This document shows, piece by piece, positions 1 through 10,740 of a stretch of DNA of 64,000 nt. This DNA comes from Laguncularia racemosa (lineage: Eukaryota; Streptophyta; Magnoliopsida; Myrtales; Combretaceae). A program made the position numbers and the translations under genes. Within the stretch, counting starts at the first letter, position 1. Each line of letters opens with the position of its first letter. Under the pieces are notes generated by a model that saw only the letters and a program-made list of their open reading frames with translations, ran no database searches and had not been told where the DNA came from. Where the stretch lies: contig JBBMOL010000118.1 in NCBI GenBank assembly GCA_037954665.1, forward strand, positions 1,860,001-1,924,000, given 5' to 3'.

Positions 1-1140
1 AAAATGAAAATACAAGGAAAAGAAGGGGAAACTCATTCATTAGACGATTCCAAATCAATACTGGAACTTGCATCTTCTGATCTTTTGTTTCAAAATAACA
101 TTATTCAGCAACTAAACTATAGTGTTGCTAGATAAAAGTTCATGAACCAAAATTACATTAAAAAAAAAACAGAGAGAGAGAACTCAACGATTCGATCCAT
201 CGATTCTTCTGTTTTCACATCTTAATAATTCAAGCAGACAAAATTATATTAAATGGAGTCATATAAATCAAGATCCAACTAAGTTAGATACCCAACAAAA
301 AAAAACAGATGGAATTACCACTCAAACGAGTGAAATTTCCTACGCAGAATTTTCTCTGATGCGTTGAACCGATCCACAAAAATTTCATATTACAATGAAA
401 AGGCACAATTTTTTTCTTTATATATTTATTTTTTTAAAAAGAAAAAGGCTTAATAGTGTGAAAATTCATGGAATTAGAGAAAAAGTTGAATAAATAATAA
501 AAACAGTACAAGTGGAGTAGAATCAGTAGAATGAACAAAACAAATGAGAGTTAAGTGTAGAGTAGAATACCAATCAAAGTGGATGAGAGAATAGTCGTGA
601 ATTGGACAGCGAAATTTTGATAAGTCCCCCCTCTTGGAATTATCATTTACCAGGGAAAGCGAGTGTATAAGTGTAATCCAATGTTTGGTGAAATTGAATG
701 GATTTGTAATTTTATAAAAACTAAAAAAAATAACGGATAAAATTATTTTTCTTGTTATTGTTATAACTTATAATTGTCGTTTGATTTTATAGTTGCACTT
801 CATTTTCATCTATTGCTATCATTTTCTTTCTAAATTTCAAGAAAAAATAAACCTATTTATTTATCTTTTCCTTTTCTATCTATTTCTACTCTTTATATAA
901 ATTACCAAATATATAAAAATTTAAATTGGCTAAAAATAATAATTGAAAGTTCAAAAGATAAAAGAAAATTAAAAAAAAAAAAGAACCACTATAGAAGTAT
1001 TCCTTGTACCAACATTACCAAAGTTAATGGTGATGGGTCAACTACTACAACTTTATTATATAATCGAATCATTCTACAACAGCAATTCCTTATAAAAACC
1101 CTCAAACCTACATGATTACATCAAAAAGTGATTCTTAACT
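1..1140. other. AT-rich region without recognisable gene
   Basis: I see no sustained reading frame, RNA gene or transposon end here. The segment is AT-rich, with poly-A and poly-T runs. The first 650 bases are slightly less AT-rich than what follows and could be the flank of a gene beyond the left edge, but nothing coding supports this. Confidence 0.5.
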
Positions 1141-1144
1141 CATC

Positions 1145-1639
1145 AAAGGGGTTCTTCCTTATTCATTGAGTTCCTACCAACTATTCTAGATTGGGGAAAG
1201 CCTTGTTTTTAAATCTGTAGGTCATTTCATCTTCTCAAACATCTATGATTATTTTGACAATTTTATATAATATCATTATCCATTCAATTGGATATCTAGT
1301 CCAATTTAGGAATGGTTTATCACATTTTCTCTTGATTCATTTATCCCCATTTAGTACAGTTTCATAAACATTAAAAATTATAAAAGAATCACTTTTTCTG
1401 TTTTAACAAATATCATATATATATGTATGTATTTTGTGATTACAATTAAGCGACAACTAGGGATAGGCTTTAAACTAAATATATCCTTTTAGGAAACTAG
1501 CTTCTATACTGCTAGATTACAAATATTATATTTATACATTGATCTACTAGGCTACAAATATTATATTTACACATTGATTATTGGTTTGTTATGTATAATA
1601 ATTGTGTCTTTAATTCATATCTTAGATTTGGTTACATCA
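1145..1639 (+). repeat. 5' LTR (recognisable part)
   Basis: This segment aligns by eye with 5450-5799. Shared landmarks are a TTATTCATTGA start, AAGCCTTGTTTTTA, a region around ATATCATTATC/ATATCAATAATTG, and an end zone with CATATCTT followed by TTGGT. The primer site follows 5 bases after the presumed end at TTACATCA. The upstream edge is uncertain because similarity fades before 1145. Confidence 0.65.
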
Positions 1640-1644
1640 AAATT

Positions 1645-1657
1645 TGGTATCAAATGC
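1645..1657 (+). other. Primer binding site of the first gypsy element
   Basis: TGGTATCAAATGC resembles the plant retroelement primer site complementary to the 3' end of initiator tRNA-Met, with small changes. It lies just inside the 5' LTR and fixes the plus-strand orientation. Confidence 0.7.
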
Positions 1658-1659
1658 TT

Positions 1660-2799
1660 GGGTGCAACAAATTTTAAATTGGTAAGTTTAAACTTTCAAA
1701 AATCATTTCTTTGAGATATGGAGTTTGGAGATTAGAGGCTTTAGGTTGTGTGGTTAGTGTGAGTAGTGTTGATGTAGGTTGTGGGTTACTAATTGAGATT
1801 TAAATTTTTATTATTTACAATTTTTTTTTGTTATTAACTTTAACTAGAAGGAAATGTGTTGTGTGAGAGTATTAGTAATTCATGTGGTAGTCATAACTCG
1901 CGTTAATATCTTAGGAAGAGGATTAGCCAATATAGAAAACCAAATATAAGAGTTGTTAGGGTCAATGAGGAAAGTCTTAACATATTTGCAAGAAGTGCAA
2001 AGTGCCTATAGGGGAAGAGATGTGAGTTGTAATGTTGGTGCTAGTAGTGATAGTAAACATGATGAATCTAGCATTGAAAATTTTGATGATAATTTTAATA
2101 GAGATAGGAAAGCAAAAAGAGGTAGGATGAACTAAGGGTTAAGTATGTGAAGCTGAAAATACCTTTAGAGGTAGTAGCTAAGCTAATGGGTTTTTAAATC
2201 AAGTGTTTAGGGTAAAGAAGTTTTTTTTGTTGTTATGATTGGGACGTTTCTCTAGCTTTTGTAGCATATTCGAGTTTTTGGTGGGATAAATTAGTAGCTC
2301 AAAGGTAAAGAGAGGGTGAAGAGAGAGTCATAATGAGAAGACTAATGGAAAAGTTGATGAATCAAAGATTTGTAACTGAGTACTTTAAATAAGATACGCT
2401 TTTACTATTGTAGATTTTGAGATAAGAAAGAGATGAGTGTGGAAAATTATGTCAAAATATCTTAAACTCCACTAACTAAATGTGAGATTAGTGAGTCATT
2501 ATAATCGTCTATGGCTCAATTAATTAGTGGACTTTGACTTAAGATAATGTGTGTGGTTGAGCCGCAATTGTACAAGATTCTAAAGGATGTCATCAAATTA
2601 GTAGTTAGAGTTGAGAGTTAGCATAAACATAGATGATAAAGATCATCTTGACAGTAGCAATAATCAAATGAATTTGAGCATGGTAGTGTTAAGGAGAAAC
2701 ACTACGTTAAAAAGAAGAAATATATAGGAGAGCAGGCTAAAGGGAAAATATAGATAATAAAAATATGGAGTAAATAGGGCGCTCATAAAAAACCTTATG
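1660..2799 (+). pseudogene. gag remnant
   Basis: Short stretches in shifting frames resemble Ty3/gypsy gag: YVKLKIP-like near 2140, FWWDKLVAQR near 2280, a run of basic residues (MRRLMEKLMNQRFV) near 2335, and a stretch near 2510-2620. No frame stays open for more than about 60 codons. A 60-residue open stretch at 1953-2135 lies in the N-terminal part. The fragment ends where the hAT element has inserted. Confidence 0.6.
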
Positions 2800-3369
2800 G
2801 TGTCAACCAATGTTGTCAAAATCACGATTTAACTCGTACGTTTTTGTGATTTTATGAGTTTGTGAGCACATACCTTGTTAACTCGTATACAAAATCATTT
2901 TCATGTAAAATCAAAGTGGAATCGTGAGTCAACTTGGTTGAATTATCAAAATTACGTCTCAACATACGTTTCCACTAAGTCCATTTCCTAGCCGATATTT
3001 ACATGGACTTACATTTTTAGTTGGACACCTAGGCCTTCTCCCAGCCCAGCCTAACCCACGTGTTGCCCAGCCCAACCATTTAACGAGGAAAGAAAATAGA
3101 TCGTAACCTGTTGGAGTGGAAAACGAGGAAAGAAAACAGATATAGGCGCCTAAACACAAACCGGATCTACTAGAGTGCAAGTGTTGCTTTGTTCTTCTTC
3201 TTAGTTGTTGGTATGTTCCTCTTTTTGAATCTTGAGGTCAAGATCTTCACTTTTGGACGTTGCTGCAAGTTACACACTCTCATCTACTCCATTCTATCAC
3301 GTATAGGTAATTATTATTTTTTTAATATATTACCATTCTTCACGGTTAGTTTTTTTTGGTCCATTTTTT

Positions 3370-3575
3370 GTTATTTGACGAAGAATAGAGTTAGAAGTTA
3401 TGATCTCCACATTGTGTTTAGATGTTTGCTTTGTTTTTTTTTTTTTTTCTTCATGCTTGCTTAGGGTTTTTTTTTTCTTTTTTCTTTTTTAGTGCTTTTT
3501 TCTTTATTTGACTAAGAATAGAGTTTGAGGTCAAGATCTCCACATTGTGTTTAGATGTTTGCTTCATTTCTCTTT
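3370..3575 (+). repeat. Internal direct duplication in the hAT element
   Basis: The stretch at about 3375-3440 (TTGACGAAGAATAGAG ... GATCTCCACATTGTGTTTAG ... TGTTTGCTT) recurs at about 3508-3575 with few changes. The two copies are about 133 bp apart and separated by T-rich sequence. This looks like a local duplication in noncoding DNA upstream of the last transposase exon. Confidence 0.7.
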
Positions 3576-3799
3576 TTGTGCTTGCTTGGCAGTTGCTCAC
3601 ATTTTGTAATATAGATATTGAATCCCCTGTCATCTGTGGTTCGCTATTCATGTTTTAAGTTTAACTTATAGTTCTTCAGGTTGTGAGTGTAATTGGAGTG
3701 CATTTGAAATGGTATGGTTCAAATAGTTCTTTTATTTGATTTTATATGTTATTAAGATTATCATCTTATAAAGTTATATATAACATTTTTCATTTTTAG

Positions 3800-4325
3800 G
3801 TCTATACCAAAAAGAGGAATAGGTTGCATCAACAAAAGATGAGTGATTTAATGTTTGTAATGCATAACTTGAAATTAAGAAATAGGAAAGAAAGATACAT
3901 TGCTAACACTTCCACTTTCACTGTTGAAGATCTATCATCTAATGATGAATGGATAGTTGAAGAAGAAAATGTGTTTAACTTATCAAATGAAAACAAGGGT
4001 ATGTTGCATATCCTTTCAAGTGTAAGGGGTAAAGAAAAAGATGAGGAGGAGGAGGAGGAGGAGGAAATTGGTACCTATGTGAATTTAGAGTCCTGGAAGT
4101 AAGTCTCCAGTCCCAAATGATATGGAAATTCATGATATTGATGATGTTGAAGTTGAAATGCAGATGGGAATTTCAAAAGATTTGGAATTAGAGGATATGG
4201 AAATCATTGGTAGTAGTACACTCCATGATGATGTTGATATTGATGAAGAAGATGATGATGAAGATGTAGATGATGATGGTGATATGGGTGGGGGAGATGA
4301 TGGAAATTGTAATGATCTATTTTAG
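3800..4325 (+). pseudogene. hAT transposase C-terminal remnant
   Basis: After an acceptor-like TTTTTAG at 3795-3801, the frame reads VYTKKRNRLHQQKMSDLMFV, then ends in a DDEWIVEEE motif and a long acidic tail (Asp/Glu-rich to 4325). This matches the end of plant hAT transposases after the dimerisation domain: a basic KKRNRL stretch, a LRNRKER stretch, then an acidic tail. A frame break near 4102-4122 separates the two halves. The BED zinc finger and catalytic core are absent. Identification is from known family layout; no search was run. Confidence 0.75.
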
Positions 4326-4629
4326 TTATTGCTTTGTATTATGATTTATGAATTCATAACTTTTATTAGGACTTGTGGTTGATTATCTATATTGTACAAC
4401 TTATGCTTGATTATCTATATTAGACTTTTATTGCCATTTAAGACCAAAATGTATGCTGAATTTCTTTATTTCTATTATTCATTATATTTTTTAATGACTA
4501 CTATAAGTAAATTTACAATATTTGGAAGTTATTTTACAAAGATTGTAAAAATTTACATTTCTACGTTTCGAGTTTATGGACCCCTAGCGATTTTACGTAA
4601 AATCCGATTTTGACAACCTTGGTGTCAAC

Positions 4630-4980
4630 TAGCTTAATGATTAGGAAGTGGCTCATATTCATAAACAAGTTATGACTCCTTTAACTATATGATCATACAT
4701 TGATGAAGTATTATGTGATGTTGTTCTTATGGGTACTACACATATACTTTTAGGACAATTATGGAAATTTGATAGATACATGGTGTATGATAGGTATAGG
4801 AATACATATGCTTTCAAGAATAATGGTTATGATTTTGTTTTGTTATCTATAAGTCCAAAAGAGCTAATTCAATTTGCATTTATCAAGAAGAAAAAGGGTA
4901 AAAGGAGCTTATTTGTTTGTCATGGAAAATACTATTTCAGAAGATGTAGAGTTTAGATTTGGGGTTAAATCTCAACAACC
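4630..4980 (+). pseudogene. Retropepsin-to-RT linker remnant of the first gypsy element
   Basis: The frame from about 4690 reads YIDEVLCDVVLMGTTHILLG, then QLWKFDRYMVYDR. The HILLG-x-LWxFDR block is the hallmark of the protease C-terminal region in plant Ty3/gypsy elements. A 75-residue open frame covers 4729-4956. The RT that should follow is absent; the sequence passes into an LTR-like zone. It continues the element interrupted at 2800. Confidence 0.85.
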
Positions 4981-5449
4981 CTAGGGAAGTGATGTAAATC
5001 ATGGTCCAAAATGTCAATCAAGGGGTCAATGAGTGATCCAAGATAAGCCAAGGTCAAACTGGGTTTATGAAATTAAGGCTAAAGCTAATAAATGGAGCAA
5101 AGGAGCACAAAACTACAAATATCTAGTAAGGCATTTGAAGACAACATGGAGGCATTTGAATGGAATGTGAAGACTTACTGATCACATAATAGTTGCACAA
5201 GTTCTCTAAATGGCATAAGGGTGCCATTTGAATGGCACACATTCCTAAGCCAAATTAGCTGCTATTTATTTCTTTCGTTTTAATATTTTTTTTAACTAAT
5301 TTGCCCCTACAACATGTTAAATTATACTTAAGATTTTCTTTCATTTGTTTTAGAATTAATTAAGTTTAAGTTATTGATAATTGAGTCTTGACTCCTGTAA
5401 GACAATTTATGTCTTAAGTTTTTTTTCTTTTTTTCTTTTTCTAAAATTG

Positions 5450-5799
5450 AGTTCATTTCTTCTTTATTCATTGATTTCCTATCAATCTATTCTAGATCAT
5501 GGTAAGCCTTGTTTTTAGATCTATAAGTTATATCATATTCTATTAACACTCGTGATGATTTTGGTGGTTGTATGCAATATCAATAATTGATTTAAGTGCA
5601 ATTCTAGTTCGTTTTGAAAGTAGCACATAAAATCTATTCTTGATTTGTAGATACCCATTTACTTTAGTTACATATACAACAAAACCCTATAAAAATATCG
5701 CTCTTATTTTTCATAAATATCATATCCTTACATCGATTATTGGATTTTATACATAAAGATAGTTTCTTTCATCCATATCTTGGGCTTTGGTCATAATGT
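5450..5799 (+). repeat. 3' LTR (recognisable part)
   Basis: Counterpart of 1145-1639. The LTR probably begins further left, between about 5000 and 5200, where short TGGCA-containing motifs recur, but I could not fix the start. Similarity ends close to 5799. Confidence 0.6.
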
Positions 5800-5880
5800 C
5801 TAAGTGCTTCACTAATAATGGTTGATGGGTGGTCCCTAGTTCTTGAAGACATCGTGTGCTTTAGAGTAGCATCAATGGAT

Positions 5881-6046
5881 GATGCTAGGAAAGCCTCCTA
5901 GTCTTAAAGAATGTATGATGCTAAGGGAGTCTCTCAGTATTAAAGAATGCTTGGTGATAGGGAAGTCTTCTAAGCTTGAAGATTGTAGGATGCTAAGGAA
6001 GTCTCCTAGTCCTAAAAGAATGTTTGATGCTAAAGAATTCTTCTTG
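5881..6046. repeat. 36-bp tandem repeat, about 4.5 copies
   Basis: Units start near 5881, 5917, 5953, 5989 and 6026, a period of 36-37 bp. The best-kept core is GATGCTAAGGAAGTCTCCTA followed by GTCTTAAAGAATG. Units differ by several bases. It lies between the end of the first gypsy element and the partial chromovirus copy and is not explained by either. Confidence 0.85.
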
Positions 6047-6050
6047 TGAC

Positions 6051-6655
6051 AACCCTAAAGAGGACTTAGTAGGATTACCTTAAAATTGTCATATCACATG
6101 TACACTTGTAATATAAAAACTTTCTTACAATATATTTGCTTAACACATTTAATTATAATACATATAATTGATTAGTATAAAAATAATTATGAAAATCAAT
6201 ATTATACAGTTTGTCAAAACCATGGAGAATCAAAATCCCCTACCAAACCATGAAATTAGTTAGTTAAATTCTAAAGGTCATTAGTTCAAATGAAGTTTTT
6301 TTTTTTTTTTAAAAAAAAGAGAAACTGTAAGTTAAAAGAATACACAATTCTTAAAATTTCATCTCACAATCTAAGTTCAAGCTAAATAAATTCTAATCCT
6401 ACACATATCCTTTGAGACCTGAGATAAGAAATGCTCTTTGTTGTGATCATAAACTATTTCTAACTTTAGAATATCTTGCAAGAAAGACTATTGGGGTTTG
6501 AGCAAAATCATGGCTCAATGAGTTCATTCCGCACCTTTATTATTTAAGCAAGCTATCAAATATTAATTAGCATATCATGAATCTTACATACGCATGATAT
6601 AAATGCGCATATGATGAATGTAATTAACATATCCATGGGAGTTTGGAACCATTAA
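6051..6655. other. Unassigned segment, possibly LTR-derived
   Basis: No coding frame. It begins TGTGACAACCCTAAA, which resembles the start of the solo LTR at 58721 (TGACAACCCTAAA), but similarity does not extend further. On the right it meets gag sequence of the partial chromovirus copy at about 6655. It may be a remnant of another LTR. Confidence 0.35.
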
Positions 6656-7274
6656 AGGTGTAGAATTTTTCCATCTAGACCTTCAGTATTCTACCTCATA
6701 CTCCTTTACCATCTTATTCCCTTGTTATCAATCATAGTAAGTTGACTCTATTTTGTCTCAAGTACTACTGGGAAAATATTTTTCATAAAATAGCTCTTTG
6801 TATCTCAACCAATAAAATGGTTACCTCACTAGCCTAGGAACATTTGCCTACCAATCTATAGTTATACCTTAAGCATGAAGGCAGCATAATCCACTTTTTG
6901 ATCCTCAAGTACTTGGAATGTAGCAAAAATCCTTTCATCTCCTCTATTTAATGCTCAGCCTTTAATGGATCATCAACCTTAAGCTTGAATTCTTTAGTTA
7001 ATCTCATGAACTTGTATAGCCTAATTTGTTCATTTGAAACCCGCATATACTTAATAGTTTGCTACTACTACTACTACTACTATTGTTATGCCAACATTCT
7101 TACTAGGGTATTCACCATCTCTAACAGATGAGCGATGGTATCCACTACTTAACCCTGACTTATTGGTTGAGCTTGATCCCTTTGTTGAGTTTGTCCTTAG
7201 GGGTACCTATCATCTAGGTTATCTACTCTAGTATTTGATGTAGACCTAGTTCCTAAAATTCTTCTAGGTGGCAT
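6656..7274 (-). pseudogene. Second, truncated copy of chromovirus gag N-terminal region
   Basis: On the minus strand a gag start is visible at 7274-7272 (MPPRRILG). The segment aligns with the gag N-terminal region of the complete element (13690-14285): shared blocks include the start region, a line ending in ATAATCCACTTTTTG, and CTACCAATCT. It contains stops. Homology stops near 6655, so the rest of this second internal region is missing. It lies downstream of the 3' LTR of the full element, giving a tandem arrangement. Confidence 0.8.
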
Positions 7275-7369
7275 TCTACAAAGAAGAGAAAATAAGGAAC
7301 ATGCAATGGAATAGCATCTTACATAATACAACTAAGTAGTACATATAGAAAAATAAAAAATAGCAATTT

Positions 7370-7413
<44 letters not shown>

Positions 7414-7706
7414 CAAGTTAGTATTCTTTACTCTAGATTAACTCTGATTCGCTCTCCATCTACACACCCTCCACAAAGCTGCTAAACAATTCAATGCCTA
7501 ACTTTATTGATCATTTATATGATCATGACCTTTAACCTTGATAAATCAAGTTCCCAAACTTTATAGATTATAGACTTAAGCCCTATTGTTTATTACTTTA
7601 ACCTAATAATCACAAGCCTAAATATATTGATCATATTTTACTTTCTATAATTAGTTTAACCTAGTTCCTATAGATCTTTGAGCCTAAGCTCTAATACCAC
7701 ATAAGT
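7275..7706 (-). other. Second copy of chromovirus leader with primer site
   Basis: This aligns with the leader of the full element (14286-14369 plus 16590-16950, without the MULE). The primer site at 7683-7699 reads TGGTATTAGAGCTTAGGC on the minus strand, close to the tRNA-Met-complementary sequence. A (TA)n run at about 7371-7411 occupies the place of the (AC)n(AT)n run in the other copy. It directly adjoins the LTR at 7707. Confidence 0.85.
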
Positions 7707-9536
7707 TATAACACTTAACAACTTGAGACACATATAGTCCGCCTTGTGTCACTACTTAAAAATGACATGTAAAGGCTATTAACCTATCTAAAATTTCACA
7801 AATATTAAGAGAAACTTCAAGTCCAATAACAAATATCCGTTGCCCACACATACTTAGTAGTATGCTATCATCTACTCTAAATTGTAACAACTAAAAAACA
7901 TACATAGTGAAATTAATAACATCACATGAGTTTTAGATGGCTCCATCAACATTTAGTAACATTGGAACAAAATAACCTAAATACTATAGGAGTCTCATCT
8001 CCAAGTAATACATAGATAAAACACCAACCGATAAGAGATATAGTATCCTCAAACCAACTACTAATCATCATAACAATATAAGTACTCCATATCAGCATGT
8101 CCCTATCCATACTCATAATTGACAAACTCATAACTCATTTCATCATCTGTAACTGTACCTACAACTAAAAAAGAGTCCTATAATGAGGTGAGCGAATGCC
8201 CAGTTCAAGTTACTTACATCCATAAGCACATGTCACATACTCATGACAATCACATGCATTAAATGAAATAGCCTATACAGAATCACAACTAATTTATTAT
8301 AGTTGATTAAGTCAGTCAATCACACAAAAAGGTACTCATGACCTTGCACAAGTATTTTCATACCATACATATACATAAATACTTTTAGGATACTGCCACC
8401 ACTGACCCCGCAATGTTAGGGATTGCCACTCTCAGCCCCAACATCAATGAGTCGTCTTAAAATCTACCTAGGTCATTTCAATGTACAACTCCACCAAGGA
8501 TAACATCACATAAAGATCATCGGAATGCTCCTTAAGGTTCTACCACTTTGGGTCCTTAAGCGAAGCCACTCACAAGAAACAAATAATTAATAGTCAAATA
8601 GGTTTTATGTTCATTTAACTCTCAAGTTTAGCAATCACAAGCAACACACAGAGTAAACCCATACCTTTAATCCAGACTCACATGATCTTAAACCTTAACT
8701 CCGAACCTAATAACATCATAAATAATACGTATTTAAGACCCTCATTATTTTAAACTAAGCTAATTTAATGCATTTTAATTGTTAGAAGTGTTAATGAAAA
8801 GGAAAGAAGAACAACAAAACACATGTACATGATTTATGGGGATCATAGTTAAGATCACAGGTATAATCTTGCCCATGAACCTCTTTGGAAAAACATGATG
8901 AACTTTATAGGTAGGCTCACAGCTGAGGTCATGGGAGCATAATCTTGCCTACAAACCTCTCAAGTCCAAAACTTCTTCATCCACATCTAATATTTTTCTT
9001 TTACAACTTGTTCATATGCTTCGTGATGGTCACGATCTTACCTATGAACCTCTAAATTCTACCTTTTCATTCAAATTTTAACAATTTCTTAAAAAAGATG
9101 TACACTAATCATCTAAGTCCATAAACTATTGTTTTCATTAAGCTTATCACAACTTCCCAAAACAAAACTTCATGATGATATGTGTTTGATATCTTCACTT
9201 GTCAAAAACTTGTGTGTGAACTAGCCCTCCAACCTTTAAGAAGTGTTACTCCTAACTAAATGGAGAACAAACAGAGAGAAACACATTATCCAATGATGCG
9301 AACCAATGTTAGATTGTAGATAAGTGTGTATAGAAACTGCTATATGAAGAAACCAATGTAGAGGAAAAGGAAAAGAAAGATAAAAAGAAAGAAAGAGAGA
9401 GACAACGGTTATATATAGGTTGGTTTCCATTCTTTTTAAACTTCCAATATTGCCTGTCTTATTATTCTCAAATTACAGTACTACTATTATTTATTTATTA
9501 TTATTTTTCTTTTTTTTTTCCTAGTTGGGTTTTGCA
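7707..9536 (-). repeat. 3' LTR of the Tekay-like element (about 1.83 kb)
   Basis: Collinear with the right LTR (16951-25063 minus the nested element). Many blocks agree, for example CTAAATACTATAGGAGTCTC and TACGTATTTAAGACC. The plus-strand right end is TTTTGCA, i.e. TGCAAAACCC on the coding strand, directly after a polypurine tract. The left end (TATAACAC) has lost the terminal CA on the coding strand. It also acts as the left neighbour of a second primer site and gag start. Confidence 0.9.
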
Positions 9537-9554
9537 TCCTCCCCCCTTTAAAAG
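9537..9554 (-). other. Polypurine tract
   Basis: On the minus strand the sequence CTTTTAAAGGGGGGAGGA stands immediately before the TGCAAAACCC start of the 3' LTR. This is the expected place and composition of the plus-strand primer of reverse transcription. Confidence 0.9.
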
Positions 9555-10740
9555 AACTTTAGTCCTTTAAAGCTACCTAATTCCACAAACAACTCTGGAT
9601 GCTTACTTCTCACTTCTTCCTCTAACATTCAAGTGGCTTCTCATTCTATCTCATTCGTCCATTGTACCTTTACTTATGAAATCACTTGTCACCTTAAAAT
9701 TTTCTCTTTAATATCTACTATTCTAATAGATCATTCTATCATTGAATGATTTAGTTGCACAATCAGAGGCTCAAGTGCAATCACTTGATCTGGTTTAAGT
9801 ACATACTCTCTCATCATAGACACATGAAAAACATCATGCACACCTTCTAAACTTGGTGGTAAAGCTAATATATAATCTACATTACCAATCTTCCCTAAAA
9901 TCTCAAACGAACCAACATATTATGGATTTAACTTTCCTCTTAACCCAAATATGATTACTCCCTTGGTTAGAGAAATTCTCAATAATACTTTGCCTCCCAC
10001 TTGAAACTCTAGAGGACATTGTTGTTTATCAGCATAGATCTTCTAGCGACTTTGAGCTACTTACATCCTTTATTCGATTAAACTCAGTTTCTCTACTACT
10101 TCTTGTACTAGTTTGAATCCTAACACCTGTCTTTCTCCTACCTCATCCCAGTGTAAAGGAAACCAACATTTTCTTCCATACAATGCCTTGTCAGAAGCCA
10201 TCTAAATGGTTATTTGGTATCTATTATTGTAAAGAAACTTAACTAGTGGTAGGTTTTTGTTTCAATTACCTCTAAAATCTAGTGTACATGCTCTAAGCAA
10301 ATCTTTCAAGATCTGGATAAACCTCTCAGACTCTCCATTGATATGAGGATGGAAAGCAATGCTAAACTATAGTTTTGTACTTAAGGCTTTGTATAGATTC
10401 CTCCAAAATTTGCTTACAAAGCGAGTGCCTCTATTTGATATAACAGTTACTAGCACTCCATGCAACTTCATAATCTCATGTATATATCACTTAGCTAATC
10501 TCTCTAGTTTATATCCTGCACTGATTGATATAAAGTAGGTTGATTTCATCAATCTATTCGCTATCACTCATATTGCATCTTGTTTTTCCTTGGTCTTTAG
10601 AAGAGTTGTGACAAAGTCCACTTTCACATTCTCCCACTTACACTTAAGTATATGAAGAGTTGTAACTCACTAGCAGGTCTTTGATGTTCTATTCTAATCT
10701 ATTGGCAAGTTAGACATCTGGAAACATACTTAACTATTTC
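9555..10740 (-). pseudogene. Integrase core and chromodomain remnant
   Basis: In shifting minus-strand frames I read an integrase core: VDFVTTLLKT (first Asp), then HGVLVTVISNRGTRF near 10420-10470, then GESERFIQILKD (Glu). The second catalytic Asp of the usual SDR motif is Asn here, so the core is dead. The C-terminal end (about 9580-9680) reads VKVQWTNEIEWEATW followed by EEEVRSKHPELF, which fits the end of a chromodomain (aromatic W, EATW) as in chromoviruses. Several stops and frameshifts interrupt it. Confidence 0.85.

Larger units (their letters stand above)
2800..4629. mobile_element. hAT transposon with perfect 8-bp target site duplication
   Basis: The element proper is 2808-4621 (1814 bp). 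Its terminal inverted repeats are CAATGTTGTCAAAATC on the left and, read from the right end, CAAGGTTGTCAAAATC: 15 of 16 bases match. The flanks 2800-2807 and 4622-4629 are both GTGTCAAC. An 8-bp duplication and this TIR are typical of plant hAT elements. It is inserted in the first gypsy element, so it is younger. Only the C-terminal transposase part remains, so it cannot move itself. Confidence 0.93.
1145..5799 (+). mobile_element. Decayed Ty3/gypsy LTR retrotransposon lacking RT and integrase
   Basis: Two related segments, 1145-1639 and 5450-5799, flank a tRNA-Met-like primer site, a gag remnant and the end of a retropepsin region, so this is an LTR element on the plus strand. RT, RNase H and integrase are missing; the protease tail runs almost straight into the 3' LTR zone. 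The element was later split by the hAT insertion at 2808-4621. Many stops and divergent LTRs point to an old insertion. The outer LTR edges are blurred, so the limits are approximate. Confidence 0.75.

Noticed and set aside
2959..3464. Short open frames in the left half of the hAT element
   Set aside because: No hAT transposase motif is present; the T-rich sequence and the internal duplication explain them.
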